Positions 14,448-23,651 of a stretch of DNA of 64,000 nucleotides are shown one piece after another (position 1 is the stretch's first letter; each line of letters opens with the position of its first letter). The notes under the pieces were generated by a model that saw nothing but the letters and a program-made list of their open reading frames with translations, had not been told where the DNA came from and did not search any database. The stretch is from assembly GCF_000427825.1 (NCBI RefSeq), contig NZ_ATYT01000008.1, positions 1 through 64,000 of the forward strand, written 5' to 3'. The position numbers were made by a program, and so were the translations under genes. The stretch is from Thermocrispum municipale DSM 44069. Its GTDB lineage: Bacteria; Actinomycetota; Actinomycetes; Mycobacteriales; Pseudonocardiaceae.

Positions 14448-15149
14448 TCACTCGCGGACGCTTGGTCGGGTCATGGCTTCGGTGGGGTGTGCGGCGCCGT
14501 CGCGCGATCGCTTGCTCTCCAAGGCGATCCGGGCGGCCGACTCGACGTGCACCAGGCAGGCCTCCGCCGCAGCTTGTGGATCACGCGCCTTGATGGCGCG
14601 CAGCACCGCCCCGAGTTCGTCCACCATCGCCTGGTGCCGGTTCGGGGAGCCGAGGGTCAGTCGACGCAGCTGGCTCACCCGGGCCTGGATGTTGTCCAGC
14701 ATTTCCTTGATCACCTTGTTGCCCGATGCCTCGACCAGCGCGTCGTAGAACCGGTTCTTGAGCTCGATGAGCTCGTCCAGCGGGAGCGTGCGTGCGGCGA
14801 CGATCTCGTCGAAGATCTCCACCAGTCGATCGAGCTGCTCGTCGCTCGCCCGTTCCGCGGCCAGCCGGCCTGCGGCGCTTTCCAGTGCGGCTCGCGTTTC
14901 GTACAGATCGCGAACGTCGGCCTCGGTCAACGTGACGACCACCGGGCCGAACTGGGGCTCGATCCGAACCAGGTGCTCGCTCTCCAGCTGTCGGAGCGCT
15001 TCCCGGATGACCGTGCGGCTCACTTCGTAGGCGGCGCACAGGTCGCGTTCCTTCAGGCGACTGCCTGGGGGATAGGTCTCATCCACGATGTGTGCGCGCA
15101 GCGCTTGGACGACCTGGCTGCGCAGCGGGGCGGCTTCGCGATGAATCAT
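14448..15149 (-). CDS. GntR-family regulator (FCD subfamily)
   Basis: A 233-residue regulator with the GntR winged helix at residues 1-75 (QVVQALRAHIVDETYPPGSR, then a VSRTVIREALRQLE recognition helix) and an FCD ligand-binding domain after it (DLYETRAALESAAG; NRFYDALVEASGN; a late HVESA). FCD proteins sense small acids through a metal-dependent pocket. First gene of the leftward operon and divergent from the dehydroquinase-like operon; two palindromes in between (15171-15209) are its probable sites. Confidence 0.92.
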   Translation of the reverse strand: MIHREAAPLRSQVVQALRAHIVDETYPPGSRLKERDLCAAYEVSRTVIREALRQLESEHLVRIEPQFGPVVVTLTEADVRDLYETRAALESAAGRLAAERASDEQLDRLVEIFDEIVAARTLPLDELIELKNRFYDALVEASGNKVIKEMLDNIQARVSQLRRLTLGSPNRHQAMVDELGAVLRAIKARDPQAAAEACLVHVESAARIALESKRSRDGAAHPTEAMTRPSVRE

Positions 15150-15170
15150 GCCTCAATCTACCCAAGTAAG

Positions 15171-15209
15171 ACCGTATTACGGTATTCCGATAATGTGCTA
15201 CCGTAGCAC
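15171..15209. promoter_or_regulatory. Two palindromes in the GntR divergent promoter
   Basis: ACCGT-ATT-ACGGT (15171-15183) and GTGCTA-CCG-TAGCAC (15195-15209) are both perfect inverted repeats, lying between the divergent starts of the GntR gene (15149) and the dehydroquinase-like gene (15261). They are probable sites for the GntR protein and would couple both operons. Confidence 0.5.
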
Positions 15210-15260
15210 GGCAACGAGCTCCCCGCCGGGTGGCGGGTCATTCGTGGGAAGGCACCAGGT

Positions 15261-15785
15261 ATGTCCGTAACTGGCATCCGGTCCGGGTCCGCGACGCACC
15301 GCATCGCGGTGATCGACGGGCCGAACATGTCCAACCTCGGCGCCCGGAACCGCAGGGTCTACGGCGAGATCGGCTCGATCGAGGAACTGCAGCAGTTCTG
15401 CCGGGACTTCGGCGCACGGCTCGGGGTCGAGGTGACCTGCTTCGTGTCGAATTTCGAAGGCGAGATCCTCGAGTTCATCCACGCGCAGGCCACGCAGGTC
15501 GACGGATTCGTCATCAATCCGGCCGGGCTGACCGAGATCGGCATCCCGACCAAGCATGCGCTTTCGGAGACCGGCAAGCCGTTCGTCGAGGTGCATTTCG
15601 CCAACGTGCATGCCCCGCCGCACTCGCCGCGGGGTCTGCCGATCGGGCCGTGGGAGTCGGTGTTCACCCCAGCCGCCACTGGCGCGGTCATGGGCTTGCG
15701 GCAGTACAGCTACGCGGCGGCGATTCTGGGGCTGACGATGTCGTTGGACGACGAGTCCTTCCTCGGCGCCCCGGCGGAGGGCTGA
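15261..15785 (+). CDS. Type II 3-dehydroquinate dehydratase-like protein
   Basis: A 174-residue protein of the AroQ flavodoxin-like fold. Family landmarks: IDGPNMSNLG (Asn22), the flexible loop with Arg and the catalytic Tyr34 (RRVYGE), SNFEGEILEFIH, FVINPAGLTE and VHFANVHA (His117). The usual NPGAYTHTS is replaced by NPAGLTEIG and the segment after the His is longer, so substrate choice may differ from 3-dehydroquinate. In a catabolic cluster it may act on quinate/shikimate-derived or related hydroxylated ring acids. First gene of a rightward operon with two SDRs and an MFS carrier. Confidence 0.82.
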   Translation: MSVTGIRSGSATHRIAVIDGPNMSNLGARNRRVYGEIGSIEELQQFCRDFGARLGVEVTCFVSNFEGEILEFIHAQATQVDGFVINPAGLTEIGIPTKHALSETGKPFVEVHFANVHAPPHSPRGLPIGPWESVFTPAATGAVMGLRQYSYAAAILGLTMSLDDESFLGAPAEG

Positions 15786-15788
15786 GCG

Positions 15789-16538
15789 ATGGCCGGTGTG
15801 CAACGAGGGCGCGTGGTCGTGGTGACCGGTGGTGCTTCCGGTATCGGGCGGGCTTGTGTGGAGCACTTCCTCGAGCTGGACGCCACGGTGGCCAGCATCG
15901 ATCTGCGCACGGCAGGGGACTCGGCCGTGCTGGAGTGCGAGGCCGACCTGACCGATCAGGCGCAGGTCGACGCCGCGTTGCAGCGGATCGTCGCCGAGCT
16001 GGGCGGCGTGGACGTGCTCGTGAACAACGCGGGCGTGAGCTACGTCGGTGGCATCGAGGACGGTTCCGAGGACGACTGGTTCAGGCTCTGGAATGTCAAC
16101 CTGATGGGCTATGTGCGGGCCATTCGTGCCGCCCTCCCGCACCTGCGCCGTTCGGCCGCTCCGTCGGTGGTCAACGTGTCCTCGACGACCGCGACGTCGG
16201 GTTTTCGGCAACGCGCGCTGTACTCGGCGACGAAGGGTGCGATCGAAGCCATGACGCGATCGGTGGCGGCGGACCTGGTCGCCGAAGGCATCCCGGTCAA
16301 CGCCGTCAACCCGGGGACGGTCGACACCCCCTTCATGGCCGAACTGGCCGCGCAGGCGGAGGATCCGGTCGCGCGTCGAGCAGATTTCGACGCCCGCCAG
16401 CCGACCGGGCGCATGGTGTCGCCCCGCGAGGTCGCGTTGGCGGTCGCCTACGCGGCGCATCCGGAGAACCGCTCGATGATCGGCGCCACGCTCATGGTCG
16501 ACGGCGGCATCTTCCCGTTGCACATCACGCGGGCTTGA
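15789..16538 (+). CDS. SDR-family oxidoreductase
   Basis: A 249-residue classical short-chain dehydrogenase: TGGASGIG cofactor motif, NNAG, catalytic Ser in NVSSTTA and the YSATK motif, ending VDGGIFPLH. The Asp after the second strand (SIDLR) favours NAD(H). The gene lies 3 bases after the dehydroquinase-like gene with GAGGGC as ribosome site. It probably oxidises a ring alcohol in the same pathway; the substrate is unknown. Confidence 0.92.
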   Translation: MAGVQRGRVVVVTGGASGIGRACVEHFLELDATVASIDLRTAGDSAVLECEADLTDQAQVDAALQRIVAELGGVDVLVNNAGVSYVGGIEDGSEDDWFRLWNVNLMGYVRAIRAALPHLRRSAAPSVVNVSSTTATSGFRQRALYSATKGAIEAMTRSVAADLVAEGIPVNAVNPGTVDTPFMAELAAQAEDPVARRADFDARQPTGRMVSPREVALAVAYAAHPENRSMIGATLMVDGGIFPLHITRA

Positions 16539-16570
16539 GCGGTCTGTCGCACGAACCGGAAAGGCAGGAC

Positions 16571-17326
16571 ATGAGACTCAAGAACAAAGTTGCCGTGATC
16601 ACCGGCGCCGGGCAGGGGATCGGCAAGGTGTTCGCTTCGGCATTCGCCGCGGAGGGGGCGCGGATCGTCATCGCCGACGTCAACAGCGGTGCCGGTGAAG
16701 CCGCGGCGAAAGCGGTGCGTGACGAGGGTGGCGAGGCCATCGCGGTCACCACTGACGTGTCGGATGAACGATCCACCCGCGACATGGCCGCTGCGGCCGT
16801 GGACCACTTCGGCACGATCGATATCCTGGTCAACAACGCGGCCATCTTCTCGACGCTGTCGATGAAACCGTTCGACGCCATTCCGGTCGAGGAATGGGAT
16901 CGGGTTTTCGCGGTGAACACCCGAGGCACTTTTCTGGCGTGCAAGGCCGTTGCGCCCATCATGCGGGAACGCGGTTACGGTCGGATCATCAATATTTCTT
17001 CCAGTGTCGTGGTGACCGGCCGGCCGAATTATGCGCATTATGTGGCGTCGAAAGGCGCGGTGTGGGCCTTCACGCACGCGCTGGCGACCGAGCTGGGCGA
17101 GGACGGCATCACGGTGAACGCCATCAGCCCGCACGGCATCATCACCGAGATTCCCCGGGAGACCATCTCGGACGAGGGTTGGCGGCGCAACCTGGAAGAA
17201 CAGGCGATCAAGCGCAAGGGCGAGCCGGCCGACCTGGTGGGTGCGGCCATCTATCTCGCCAGTGACGAGAGCCGGTACATGACCGGCCAGACGCTGAGCC
17301 TCGACGCCGGTCTGCGATTCACCTGA
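16571..17326 (+). CDS. SDR-family oxidoreductase
   Basis: A 251-residue classical SDR: TGAGQGIG, NNAA, NISSSVVVTG, catalytic YVASK (in the context AHYVASKGAVW) and ending LSLDAGLRF. An Asp at the end of strand two (VIADVN) suggests NAD(H). ATG 16571 has AAGGCAGG upstream. It is distinct from the preceding SDR, so two oxidation steps or two stereo-isomers are likely in the pathway. Confidence 0.92.
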   Translation: MRLKNKVAVITGAGQGIGKVFASAFAAEGARIVIADVNSGAGEAAAKAVRDEGGEAIAVTTDVSDERSTRDMAAAAVDHFGTIDILVNNAAIFSTLSMKPFDAIPVEEWDRVFAVNTRGTFLACKAVAPIMRERGYGRIINISSSVVVTGRPNYAHYVASKGAVWAFTHALATELGEDGITVNAISPHGIITEIPRETISDEGWRRNLEEQAIKRKGEPADLVGAAIYLASDESRYMTGQTLSLDAGLRFT

Positions 17327-17395
17327 TCGCGCACCGGGTCAGCGGATCGGCGACAGTCCGCTCGAGCTGTTTTCGCTCACGAAAGGTTTGTCAAC

Positions 17396-18757
17396 GTGGA
17401 CAACCCAACCCAACTTTCGCCGGAAAAGGATGCGCTTCGCGCCAGGGCGGTCGCGAAAGTGCATATGCGGATCATGCCGCTGATTTTCGTGCTGTATCTG
17501 GTCAACTACATGGACCGTACGGCGCTGGGAATCGCCAATGCCAACGGGATGGATACCGAGCTCGGTCTGACCGCGACCATGTTCGGGCTGGCGTCCGGGA
17601 TTTTCTTCGTCGGCTACATCCTGCTCGAAGTCCCCAGCAGCGTCCTCGCGCAGAAGCTGGGTGCGCGGAAATGGATCGCCCGTATCGCGGTGAGTTGGGG
17701 AGTGGTGGCTTCGCTGACCGCGTTCGTGCCGAGCTACGAGTGGTTGCTGGTGGCCCGGTTCCTGCTGGGCGTCGCGGAAGCGGGGTTCGCCCCGACGGTT
17801 CTGCTGTATCTGACCATCTGGTTCTCCAACCGGGAACGGCCCAAGGCGTTCTCGCTGTACCTGCTGGGCATCCCGTTCTCGTCGGTTCTTGCCGGGCCCA
17901 TCGGCACCTGGCTGATCGAAGCCGGCGACGGGGTGATGGGCCTGAGCGGCTGGCGCTTCATGACGCTGGCCTCGGGGATTCCCGCGATCCTCGTCGGGTT
18001 CGTGGCGTTGGTCTACCTGACCGACCGGCCGCAGGATGCGTCCTGGCTCACCGGTGACGAGAAGCAGGCGATCCTCGACGACATCGAACGCGAGACCGAG
18101 CCGGAGGTGCGCGTCCAGCACGGCGGGGTGTTGTCGTCGATGCGTTCGCTGCGCACGTGGGTGATGGGGCTTGCCTACTTCGGCCTGGTTTACGGGCTGT
18201 ACGCGATCGGGTTCTTCATGCCCGCGGTCATCGACGGATTCGCCGAGCGGTTCGGTACCACGTTCAGCACGGTGGAGAACGGGTTCTTGATCGCCGTGCC
18301 GTATGTGTTCGCCACCATCGCGCTGGTGTTGTGGCCGCGGCACGCCACCAAGTCCGGCGACATCGGGTGGCACGTGCTGATCGGCACCGCCGTCGGTGCG
18401 GCGGGCATTCTGCTGGCCGCGTTCGGCGACAGCCCGTGGCTCGTCATGATCGGCGTCAGCGCCTGCGCAACCGGGGTCATTTCCAGCATGCCGCTGGTGT
18501 ACAGCCTGCCGGCGCGCATCTTGTCGGCGGTGTCGGTCGGCGCCGGGCTCGCGTTGGTGAACTCGATCGGGAACGTCGGCGGGTTCGCGGGGCCGTTCGT
18601 CACCGGCTGGCTGCGTGACCTGTCCGGCAGCACCGAGGTACCGTTCGTCGTCCTGGCAGGCATTCTGCTGGGTGCGGGCGTGATCTCGGTGCAGGTGCAG
18701 CGCACCACTCGCAGCCGCAATGCGAAGATCGAGAAGGCATTGTCGTCGCGACAGTGA
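17396..18757 (+). CDS. MFS transporter, anion:cation symporter type
   Basis: A 453-residue 12-helix carrier starting at GTG 17396 (GAAAGG upstream). The opening RIMPLIFVLYLVNYMDRTAL and the GIFFVGYILLEVPS segment are typical of the ACS group (tartrate, phthalate, 4-hydroxyphenylacetate and hexuronate permeases). The cytoplasmic loop motif (KLGARKWIARI) is present. It is the likely importer of the organic acid broken down by the upstream SDR and dehydroquinase-like enzymes. Confidence 0.9.
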   Translation: MDNPTQLSPEKDALRARAVAKVHMRIMPLIFVLYLVNYMDRTALGIANANGMDTELGLTATMFGLASGIFFVGYILLEVPSSVLAQKLGARKWIARIAVSWGVVASLTAFVPSYEWLLVARFLLGVAEAGFAPTVLLYLTIWFSNRERPKAFSLYLLGIPFSSVLAGPIGTWLIEAGDGVMGLSGWRFMTLASGIPAILVGFVALVYLTDRPQDASWLTGDEKQAILDDIERETEPEVRVQHGGVLSSMRSLRTWVMGLAYFGLVYGLYAIGFFMPAVIDGFAERFGTTFSTVENGFLIAVPYVFATIALVLWPRHATKSGDIGWHVLIGTAVGAAGILLAAFGDSPWLVMIGVSACATGVISSMPLVYSLPARILSAVSVGAGLALVNSIGNVGGFAGPFVTGWLRDLSGSTEVPFVVLAGILLGAGVISVQVQRTTRSRNAKIEKALSSRQ

Positions 18758-18806
18758 GAGGCGGAGAGGGGCTGTGTCGCACATCAGCGCAGCCGCCTCG
18801 GCCGGA

Positions 18807-19682
18807 TCATGCGGGATTGATTTCGGCCCGGGCCGCTGATCTGACGTACTCGGTGAGCACGTCGAGCGTCGGGCTGCGCAGCCGCCATCGCTGCCAGAAC
18901 AAGGCGACGTCGACCGGTGCCACTCCGGGGATGCACACGAGTTCGCCGCGCTCCACCGCTGGGTCGAGTTGGTGGACCGGGATCAGGCCCCAGCCGAGAC
19001 CGGCACGGACGGCCTGGAAGAAGTCGGCGGAGCTCGGAACGCGATGAACCACGCGCGGCCTGGTCGTCCGGTGTGCTTCGAGCACGGTGTCCTGAAGGCG
19101 ATCCTTCTCGTTGAACACGAGCATCGGCATGCCTGACCAGTTCACCCGCGTGCCGTCGTGGTGCGCGGCGAGAAGTTCGGGTGTGGCGGCCGCCCGATAA
19201 CGCAGGGCGCCCAGGGGCTCGACCGTGCAGCCTTGGAGAGGCTTTGGTTCGGTGGTGACCGCGGCCAGGACCTCCCCGCGGCGGAGCAGGTCGTGGGAGT
19301 GGCCCTCGTCCTCGACTGCGAGCTGCAACGACGTGTTCGGCAGCTTGGCCACCTCGCCCAGCACTGGTCGGAACCACGTCGACAACGAGTCCGCGTTGAC
19401 CGCGACCCGGAGCTCGACGACATCGTCGTGACCGAGTTCCGTACCCGCTTCGGCGGTGAGCATCTGCATCTGCTGGGCGAGGCGGAGGAGTGGCGCTCCG
19501 GCGTCGGTGATCTCCGCCGGCGTCGTGCGCCGGACGAGCACTTGTCCGGCGCTTGCTTCCAGAGCGCGGATGCGCTGGCTCACCGCGCTGGGTGTCAGGT
19601 GGAGGTGGCGGGCGGCCGCCTCGAACGAACCGTTCTCCGCGATGGCCAGAAGTGCCTCGAGTTGCGCAGGGTTGAATCGCAC
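18807..19682 (-). CDS. lysG: LysR-family regulator, LysG/ArgP type
   Basis: A 291-residue LysR regulator (FEAAARHLHLTPSAVSQRIR recognition region; LQLAVEDEGHSHDLLRRGEV and GLGWGLIP in the effector domain). It is divergent from a LysE-type exporter, the standard LysG-LysE pair in which LysG turns on basic amino-acid export when Lys, Arg or His accumulates. The 78-base gap holds a perfect palindrome (19688-19708). Gene symbol rests on this arrangement. Confidence 0.9.
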   Translation of the reverse strand: MRFNPAQLEALLAIAENGSFEAAARHLHLTPSAVSQRIRALEASAGQVLVRRTTPAEITDAGAPLLRLAQQMQMLTAEAGTELGHDDVVELRVAVNADSLSTWFRPVLGEVAKLPNTSLQLAVEDEGHSHDLLRRGEVLAAVTTEPKPLQGCTVEPLGALRYRAAATPELLAAHHDGTRVNWSGMPMLVFNEKDRLQDTVLEAHRTTRPRVVHRVPSSADFFQAVRAGLGWGLIPVHQLDPAVERGELVCIPGVAPVDVALFWQRWRLRSPTLDVLTEYVRSAARAEINPA

Positions 19683-19687
19683 CGCCT

Positions 19688-19708
19688 AAGTGAAGCACAG
19701 CTTCACTT
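19688..19708. promoter_or_regulatory. Probable LysG operator
   Basis: AAGTGAAGC-ACA-GCTTCACTT is a perfect 9-bp inverted repeat, 6 bases from the lysG start and 53 bases from the lysE start. A second partial copy (TACTGAAG) follows near 19709. The position suits a LysR regulatory site that represses lysG and, with effector, activates lysE. Confidence 0.6.
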
Positions 19709-19760
19709 ACTGAAGAATCATTCGCTGTACTGAAGACGCCGGTCTTCCTACCGTGAAATC

Positions 19761-20384
19761 GTGCTCGTTCCTTTCGGGGCCGGATTCCTCACCGGCGGGT
19801 CGCTGATCGTCGCGATCGGAGCTCAGAACGCCTTCGTGCTGCGACAGGGTCTGACGCGCAGCCACACCGCCGCCGTCATCGCCGTGTGCATGCTGTCCGA
19901 CATCGTGCTGATCACCGCCGGTGTCGCCGGCGTCGGCGCCGCAGTCGCTCATGCCGACTGGCTGATCGACGCGGCGACGTGGTTCGGAGTCGCCTTCTTA
20001 CTGTGGTACGCGGTCAGCTCGCTGCGGCGAGCATTGGCTCCGGGAGCGCTGACCACACCGGACGGCAGCCCGGTGACTGAGTCCCGACGGCGAGTGATCG
20101 GGCGAGCTGTCGCACTGACCTGGCTCAACCCCCACGTGTACCTCGACACCGTGCTGCTGGTCGGTTCCATCGCCGCCGCCTACGACGACGTGAGCGCCGC
20201 TCTCGACGGCCGGTGGGTCTTCGGCGCGGGCGCGATGGCCGCCAGCATCGTGTGGTTCACCGGCCTCGGCTTCGGGGCACACAAGCTGGCTCCGCTCCTG
20301 GCTCGGCCTCGCGCGTGGCAGGTACTGGAGATCGTCGTGGCCGCCACGATGCTCCTCGTTGCCGCCCGGCTCGCACTCGGCTGA
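19761..20384 (+). CDS. lysE: LysE/ArgO-family amino-acid exporter
   Basis: A 207-residue protein with about six membrane segments, starting at GTG 19761. LysE landmarks are clear: GGSLIVAIGAQNAFVLRQG at the N-terminus, SDIVLITAGVAGVG, and the LTWLNPHVYLDT motif. It exports basic amino acids by proton exchange. Controlled by the divergent LysG. Its last 35 codons have a decayed second copy at about 24,733-24,842. Confidence 0.93.
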   Translation: MLVPFGAGFLTGGSLIVAIGAQNAFVLRQGLTRSHTAAVIAVCMLSDIVLITAGVAGVGAAVAHADWLIDAATWFGVAFLLWYAVSSLRRALAPGALTTPDGSPVTESRRRVIGRAVALTWLNPHVYLDTVLLVGSIAAAYDDVSAALDGRWVFGAGAMAASIVWFTGLGFGAHKLAPLLARPRAWQVLEIVVAATMLLVAARLALG

Positions 20385-20537
20385 GACCGTAGGAAGACGT
20401 GGTGATGTCACCAGTGGCAGAGCGCCACGACATTCCCGCACTCCCGGCACGCATGCAAAACATGCAAAAGGTCTTTGTGCTCGACAGGGCGCTCCTTACG
20501 TTACGGAGCAATCAGCGCCGGAACGGAGGAATCGACC

Positions 20538-22298
20538 TTGCGTTCGCATCGACCGACAGAAGAGCCGGTCTCGACCAGAAGCGCACCGGGCGGCACCGTC
20601 GTCAGCCCACGCGAGACAAGCACCCAAGCCGGACTGAGCATGCTCGACAAGGGCGGCAACGCCGTCGATGCGGCGGTGGCCGCCGCACTCGTCGCCGGCG
20701 TCATCGAACCGACCGAGACCACGCTGGCCGGGTGCGGCTTCCTGCTCTACAACGACGGGCGATCCGGCCCCTTGTCGGCCGACTTCGGTCCCCGGGCGCC
20801 GCGAGCCGCGCATTCGAGGATGTTCCAGCTCAACCCGGATGCGGCGGCACCGTCCGTCCTCGGAATCAGCCCGGTGATCGACGAGGTCAACGTGAACGGA
20901 CCGCGTGCCTCCGGCGTGCCCCGGACGCTGCTCGGTTTGCTGAGCGCGCAAGAACGTTGGGGACGGCTGGAACGCCGGACCGTCTGCCAGCCGGCCATCG
21001 AAGCGGCTCATGACGGGTTCGTGGTCGACACGTGGTTTTTGACCAGTGCGCTCAGTGACCTGACCCGATTGCGTGCCGACGACATGGCCGCGCGGATCTT
21101 CCTGACCAGCGACGGCCTGCCCAGCGGGCACGACGCGCCACTGGGCTACGGCCACACGTTCGGCATTCGCCCGCGAATCGTGCAGCACGCCCTTGGGCAC
21201 ACGCTCGAGGTGGTGGCGGAAAGCTCGCTCGACGTCCTCACCACCGGACACATCGCACGGCAGCTGGTTGCGACCGCCCGCGACAACGGAGGGCTTCTAT
21301 CCCTCGACGATCTGTACGACTCGGGCCCGGACATCGGGCCTGCCCTCACGCTTCGGTACCGGAACGTGGACGTGTCCGTCCCTCGTGCGCCCGGGGGCGG
21401 GATCACCGAGCTCGAGATTCTCAACGTCTGGCAAGCGCTCAACGAACGGCCGTCCACGTCGCACGAGAGTGCGGAACAGACCAGGCGCCTGGCGCTGGTG
21501 CTCCGACGAGCGTTTGCCGATCGCTACCACTGGCTCGGCGACCCCGCGGTCGTCCCGGTCCCGCAAGACCCGCTCCTCAGTGATCCGTACGCGCGAAAGT
21601 TGGCGGAACTGGTCGCCACAGGCGAAGACGTTCCTCGCTGGAACGACGGCCCGCCATGGCTGATCTACGCCTCGCACGCGGTGCACGACCCGTGGCCGCA
21701 CGGCGACGGGCGGACGCCGCCGACGTGGTCGCCGGAAGCGGCTTCGCCGCCCACCAGCGGGACGACGCACATCTCGGCCGCGGACAGCGAGGGCGGAGTC
21801 GTGGCCATCACCCATACCGCGGCCAACCATTTCGGCAACGGAATCATCTGCCCACGAACCGGTCTGCTGTTCGACTCCGCCATGGCCTGGTTCAACGCGG
21901 CACCGGGCGCTGCCAACAGCATCAGCCCGGGAGGTCGTGCGCTGGCGAACATGGGGCCGGCGCTCATCACCGACAACGGCCGATCGATCGCCGCGCTCGG
22001 TGCTTCGGGGGGACGGCGAATCGTCAGCGCGGTCGCGCAGCTTGTCATCGCCATGGTGGACGGCAAGCTCGGGCCCGCCGAAGCGCTCGCTTTGCCACGC
22101 ATGGATGCCAGCGGCCCGAGCTTGGTACTGCACGAGGGGCGCGCGGAACACGTCGACGCCGTGGCCGACCTCAACCCGACGGTGGTTCCGCAGACCAACG
22201 AGCCGTTCACCATGGATTTCGCTCGGCCCAACATTGCCGGCTACACCGCGTCGGGCACACCACGATCGGCCATCCCCACCCACGCCTACGGCGACTGA
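20538..22298 (+). CDS. Gamma-glutamyltransferase-family protein
   Basis: The frame opens at 20475, but TTG 20538 is preferred because GGAGG lies 8 bases upstream; this gives 586 aa. Family motifs: KGGNAVDAAVAAALVAGVIE in the large subunit, and GTTHISAADSEG in the small subunit, where the Thr is the N-terminal nucleophile released by self-cleavage; the glycine pair SPGGRALANM follows. No signal peptide is seen, so it may be cytoplasmic, unlike many GGTs. It is followed by an MHS carrier and a LacI regulator. This suggests uptake and cleavage of a gamma-glutamyl compound, or an acylase-like role as in related Ntn hydrolases. Confidence 0.85.
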   Translation: MRSHRPTEEPVSTRSAPGGTVVSPRETSTQAGLSMLDKGGNAVDAAVAAALVAGVIEPTETTLAGCGFLLYNDGRSGPLSADFGPRAPRAAHSRMFQLNPDAAAPSVLGISPVIDEVNVNGPRASGVPRTLLGLLSAQERWGRLERRTVCQPAIEAAHDGFVVDTWFLTSALSDLTRLRADDMAARIFLTSDGLPSGHDAPLGYGHTFGIRPRIVQHALGHTLEVVAESSLDVLTTGHIARQLVATARDNGGLLSLDDLYDSGPDIGPALTLRYRNVDVSVPRAPGGGITELEILNVWQALNERPSTSHESAEQTRRLALVLRRAFADRYHWLGDPAVVPVPQDPLLSDPYARKLAELVATGEDVPRWNDGPPWLIYASHAVHDPWPHGDGRTPPTWSPEAASPPTSGTTHISAADSEGGVVAITHTAANHFGNGIICPRTGLLFDSAMAWFNAAPGAANSISPGGRALANMGPALITDNGRSIAALGASGGRRIVSAVAQLVIAMVDGKLGPAEALALPRMDASGPSLVLHEGRAEHVDAVADLNPTVVPQTNEPFTMDFARPNIAGYTASGTPRSAIPTHAYGD

Positions 22299-22316
22299 CA
22301 CCGAGGGAACGTGCAC

Positions 22317-23651
22317 ATGGCAACGACAGCCCCCGTCACGACGGGGACTCAGAACATCTCCGTGCTCCGGACGTTTTTCATCGCGTGCCTGGGGACCGCT
22401 CTGGAGTACTACGACTTCCTCATCTACGGCCTGGCCGCCGGGCTGGTGTTCAACCAGATCTTCTTCCCGGACAGCGATCCGCTGTACGGCACGCTGTACT
22501 CGTTCGCGGCGTTCGGCACCGGCTTTCTCGCTCGCCCGCTCGGCGGGCTGGTGATCGGCCACTTCGGTGACATCATCGGCAGGCGGAAGATGCTGGTGCT
22601 GACGTTGACGACGATGGGCCTGGCCACGCTGGCGATCGGATTCCTGCCCGATTACGCCACGATCGGCGCCTGGGCTCCGATCTTGCTGGTCGTGCTCCGG
22701 CTCGTCCAGGGCTTTGCCGCGGGCGGGGAATGGGGCGGAGCTGCCCTGTTCGGGATCGAGAACTCCCCGGCCGATCGCCGAGGACTGTGGGGCAGCTTCA
22801 CCAGCATGGGGATCGGCCTGGGCACGCTGCTGGGCGGCGGTGTCTTCGCGCTGGTCAGCCTCGCCTACGACGATCAGCTCGTGCCGTTCGCCTGGCGGAT
22901 CCCGTTCTGGGTCGGCGGGGTGCTGGTCATCGTCGGGCTCGTCGCCCGGCTGTCCATGCCCCAACAGGAAGCCGTCGACATCGACGACGAGGGCGCGCGG
23001 CGAATCCCGCTCGTGGAGGCCGTCAAACGCAGCCCGCGGACAATCCTGCTCGGCCTGGGCGTCAGCTACGGCTACAACACGATCGCCTACATCGGCTTCA
23101 CGTTCTTCCTGTCCTACCTCACCGGTATCGGCTACGGCGCAACCGAGTCGCTGGCCGGACAGCTGGTCTACAGCGCTGTGCTGTTCGTTGCCGCCCCGCT
23201 GTTCGCGCTGTTGTCCGATCACATCGGCCGCCGGGCCGTGATGACCATCGGTGGCGTCGCGATGGCGGTGTTCCTCTACATCTACTTCCCGCTGGTCGGG
23301 GTGGGCAGCTTCGTGCTGGCGGTCGTCGCGTTCGGCATCACCGGCCTGATCACCGGCATCACCCAGGGGCCGATTCCTGCCTTCCTCGGCGAGCAATTCC
23401 CCGCTCGCGTGCGCTACTCGGGCATGTCGGCGTCCTACCAGGTCGGGGCGGCCATCGGCGGTGGGACCGCATCGTTCGTCGCTTCCGGCTTGTTGATCCT
23501 GTTCGACCAGAACCCGCTGTCGGTTGCGGCCTACGGAACGTTCGCCATGGCAGTGTTGGTCTTGTGTTCCCTCGGCTTACGGGAGACCTCACGCTTGTCG
23601 ACGAGCCAGATCAACGACCCTGACGGAGCTGGTGCCACTGCACGGGAGTGA
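22317..23651 (+). CDS. MFS transporter, MHS (ShiA/ProP-like) family
   Basis: A 444-residue 12-helix carrier. ATG 22317 has GAGGGA upstream (22311 would add two residues). Typical MHS signatures: GTALEYYDFLIYG near the start, RPLGGLVIGHFGDIIGRRKM in the first cytoplasmic loop, and RLVQGFAAGGEWGGAALFGI. MHS carriers move organic acids, betaines or shikimate with protons. The gene lies 18 bases after the GGT-family gene and overlaps the LacI start, so it is probably the importer for the GGT substrate. Confidence 0.92.
   Translation: MATTAPVTTGTQNISVLRTFFIACLGTALEYYDFLIYGLAAGLVFNQIFFPDSDPLYGTLYSFAAFGTGFLARPLGGLVIGHFGDIIGRRKMLVLTLTTMGLATLAIGFLPDYATIGAWAPILLVVLRLVQGFAAGGEWGGAALFGIENSPADRRGLWGSFTSMGIGLGTLLGGGVFALVSLAYDDQLVPFAWRIPFWVGGVLVIVGLVARLSMPQQEAVDIDDEGARRIPLVEAVKRSPRTILLGLGVSYGYNTIAYIGFTFFLSYLTGIGYGATESLAGQLVYSAVLFVAAPLFALLSDHIGRRAVMTIGGVAMAVFLYIYFPLVGVGSFVLAVVAFGITGLITGITQGPIPAFLGEQFPARVRYSGMSASYQVGAAIGGGTASFVASGLLILFDQNPLSVAAYGTFAMAVLVLCSLGLRETSRLSTSQINDPDGAGATARE

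Noticed and set aside
18758-18806. Hairpin between the MFS carrier and lysG as a terminator
   Set aside because: GCGACAG and CTGTGTCGC pair only with a bulge and a 17-base loop; too weak to call.
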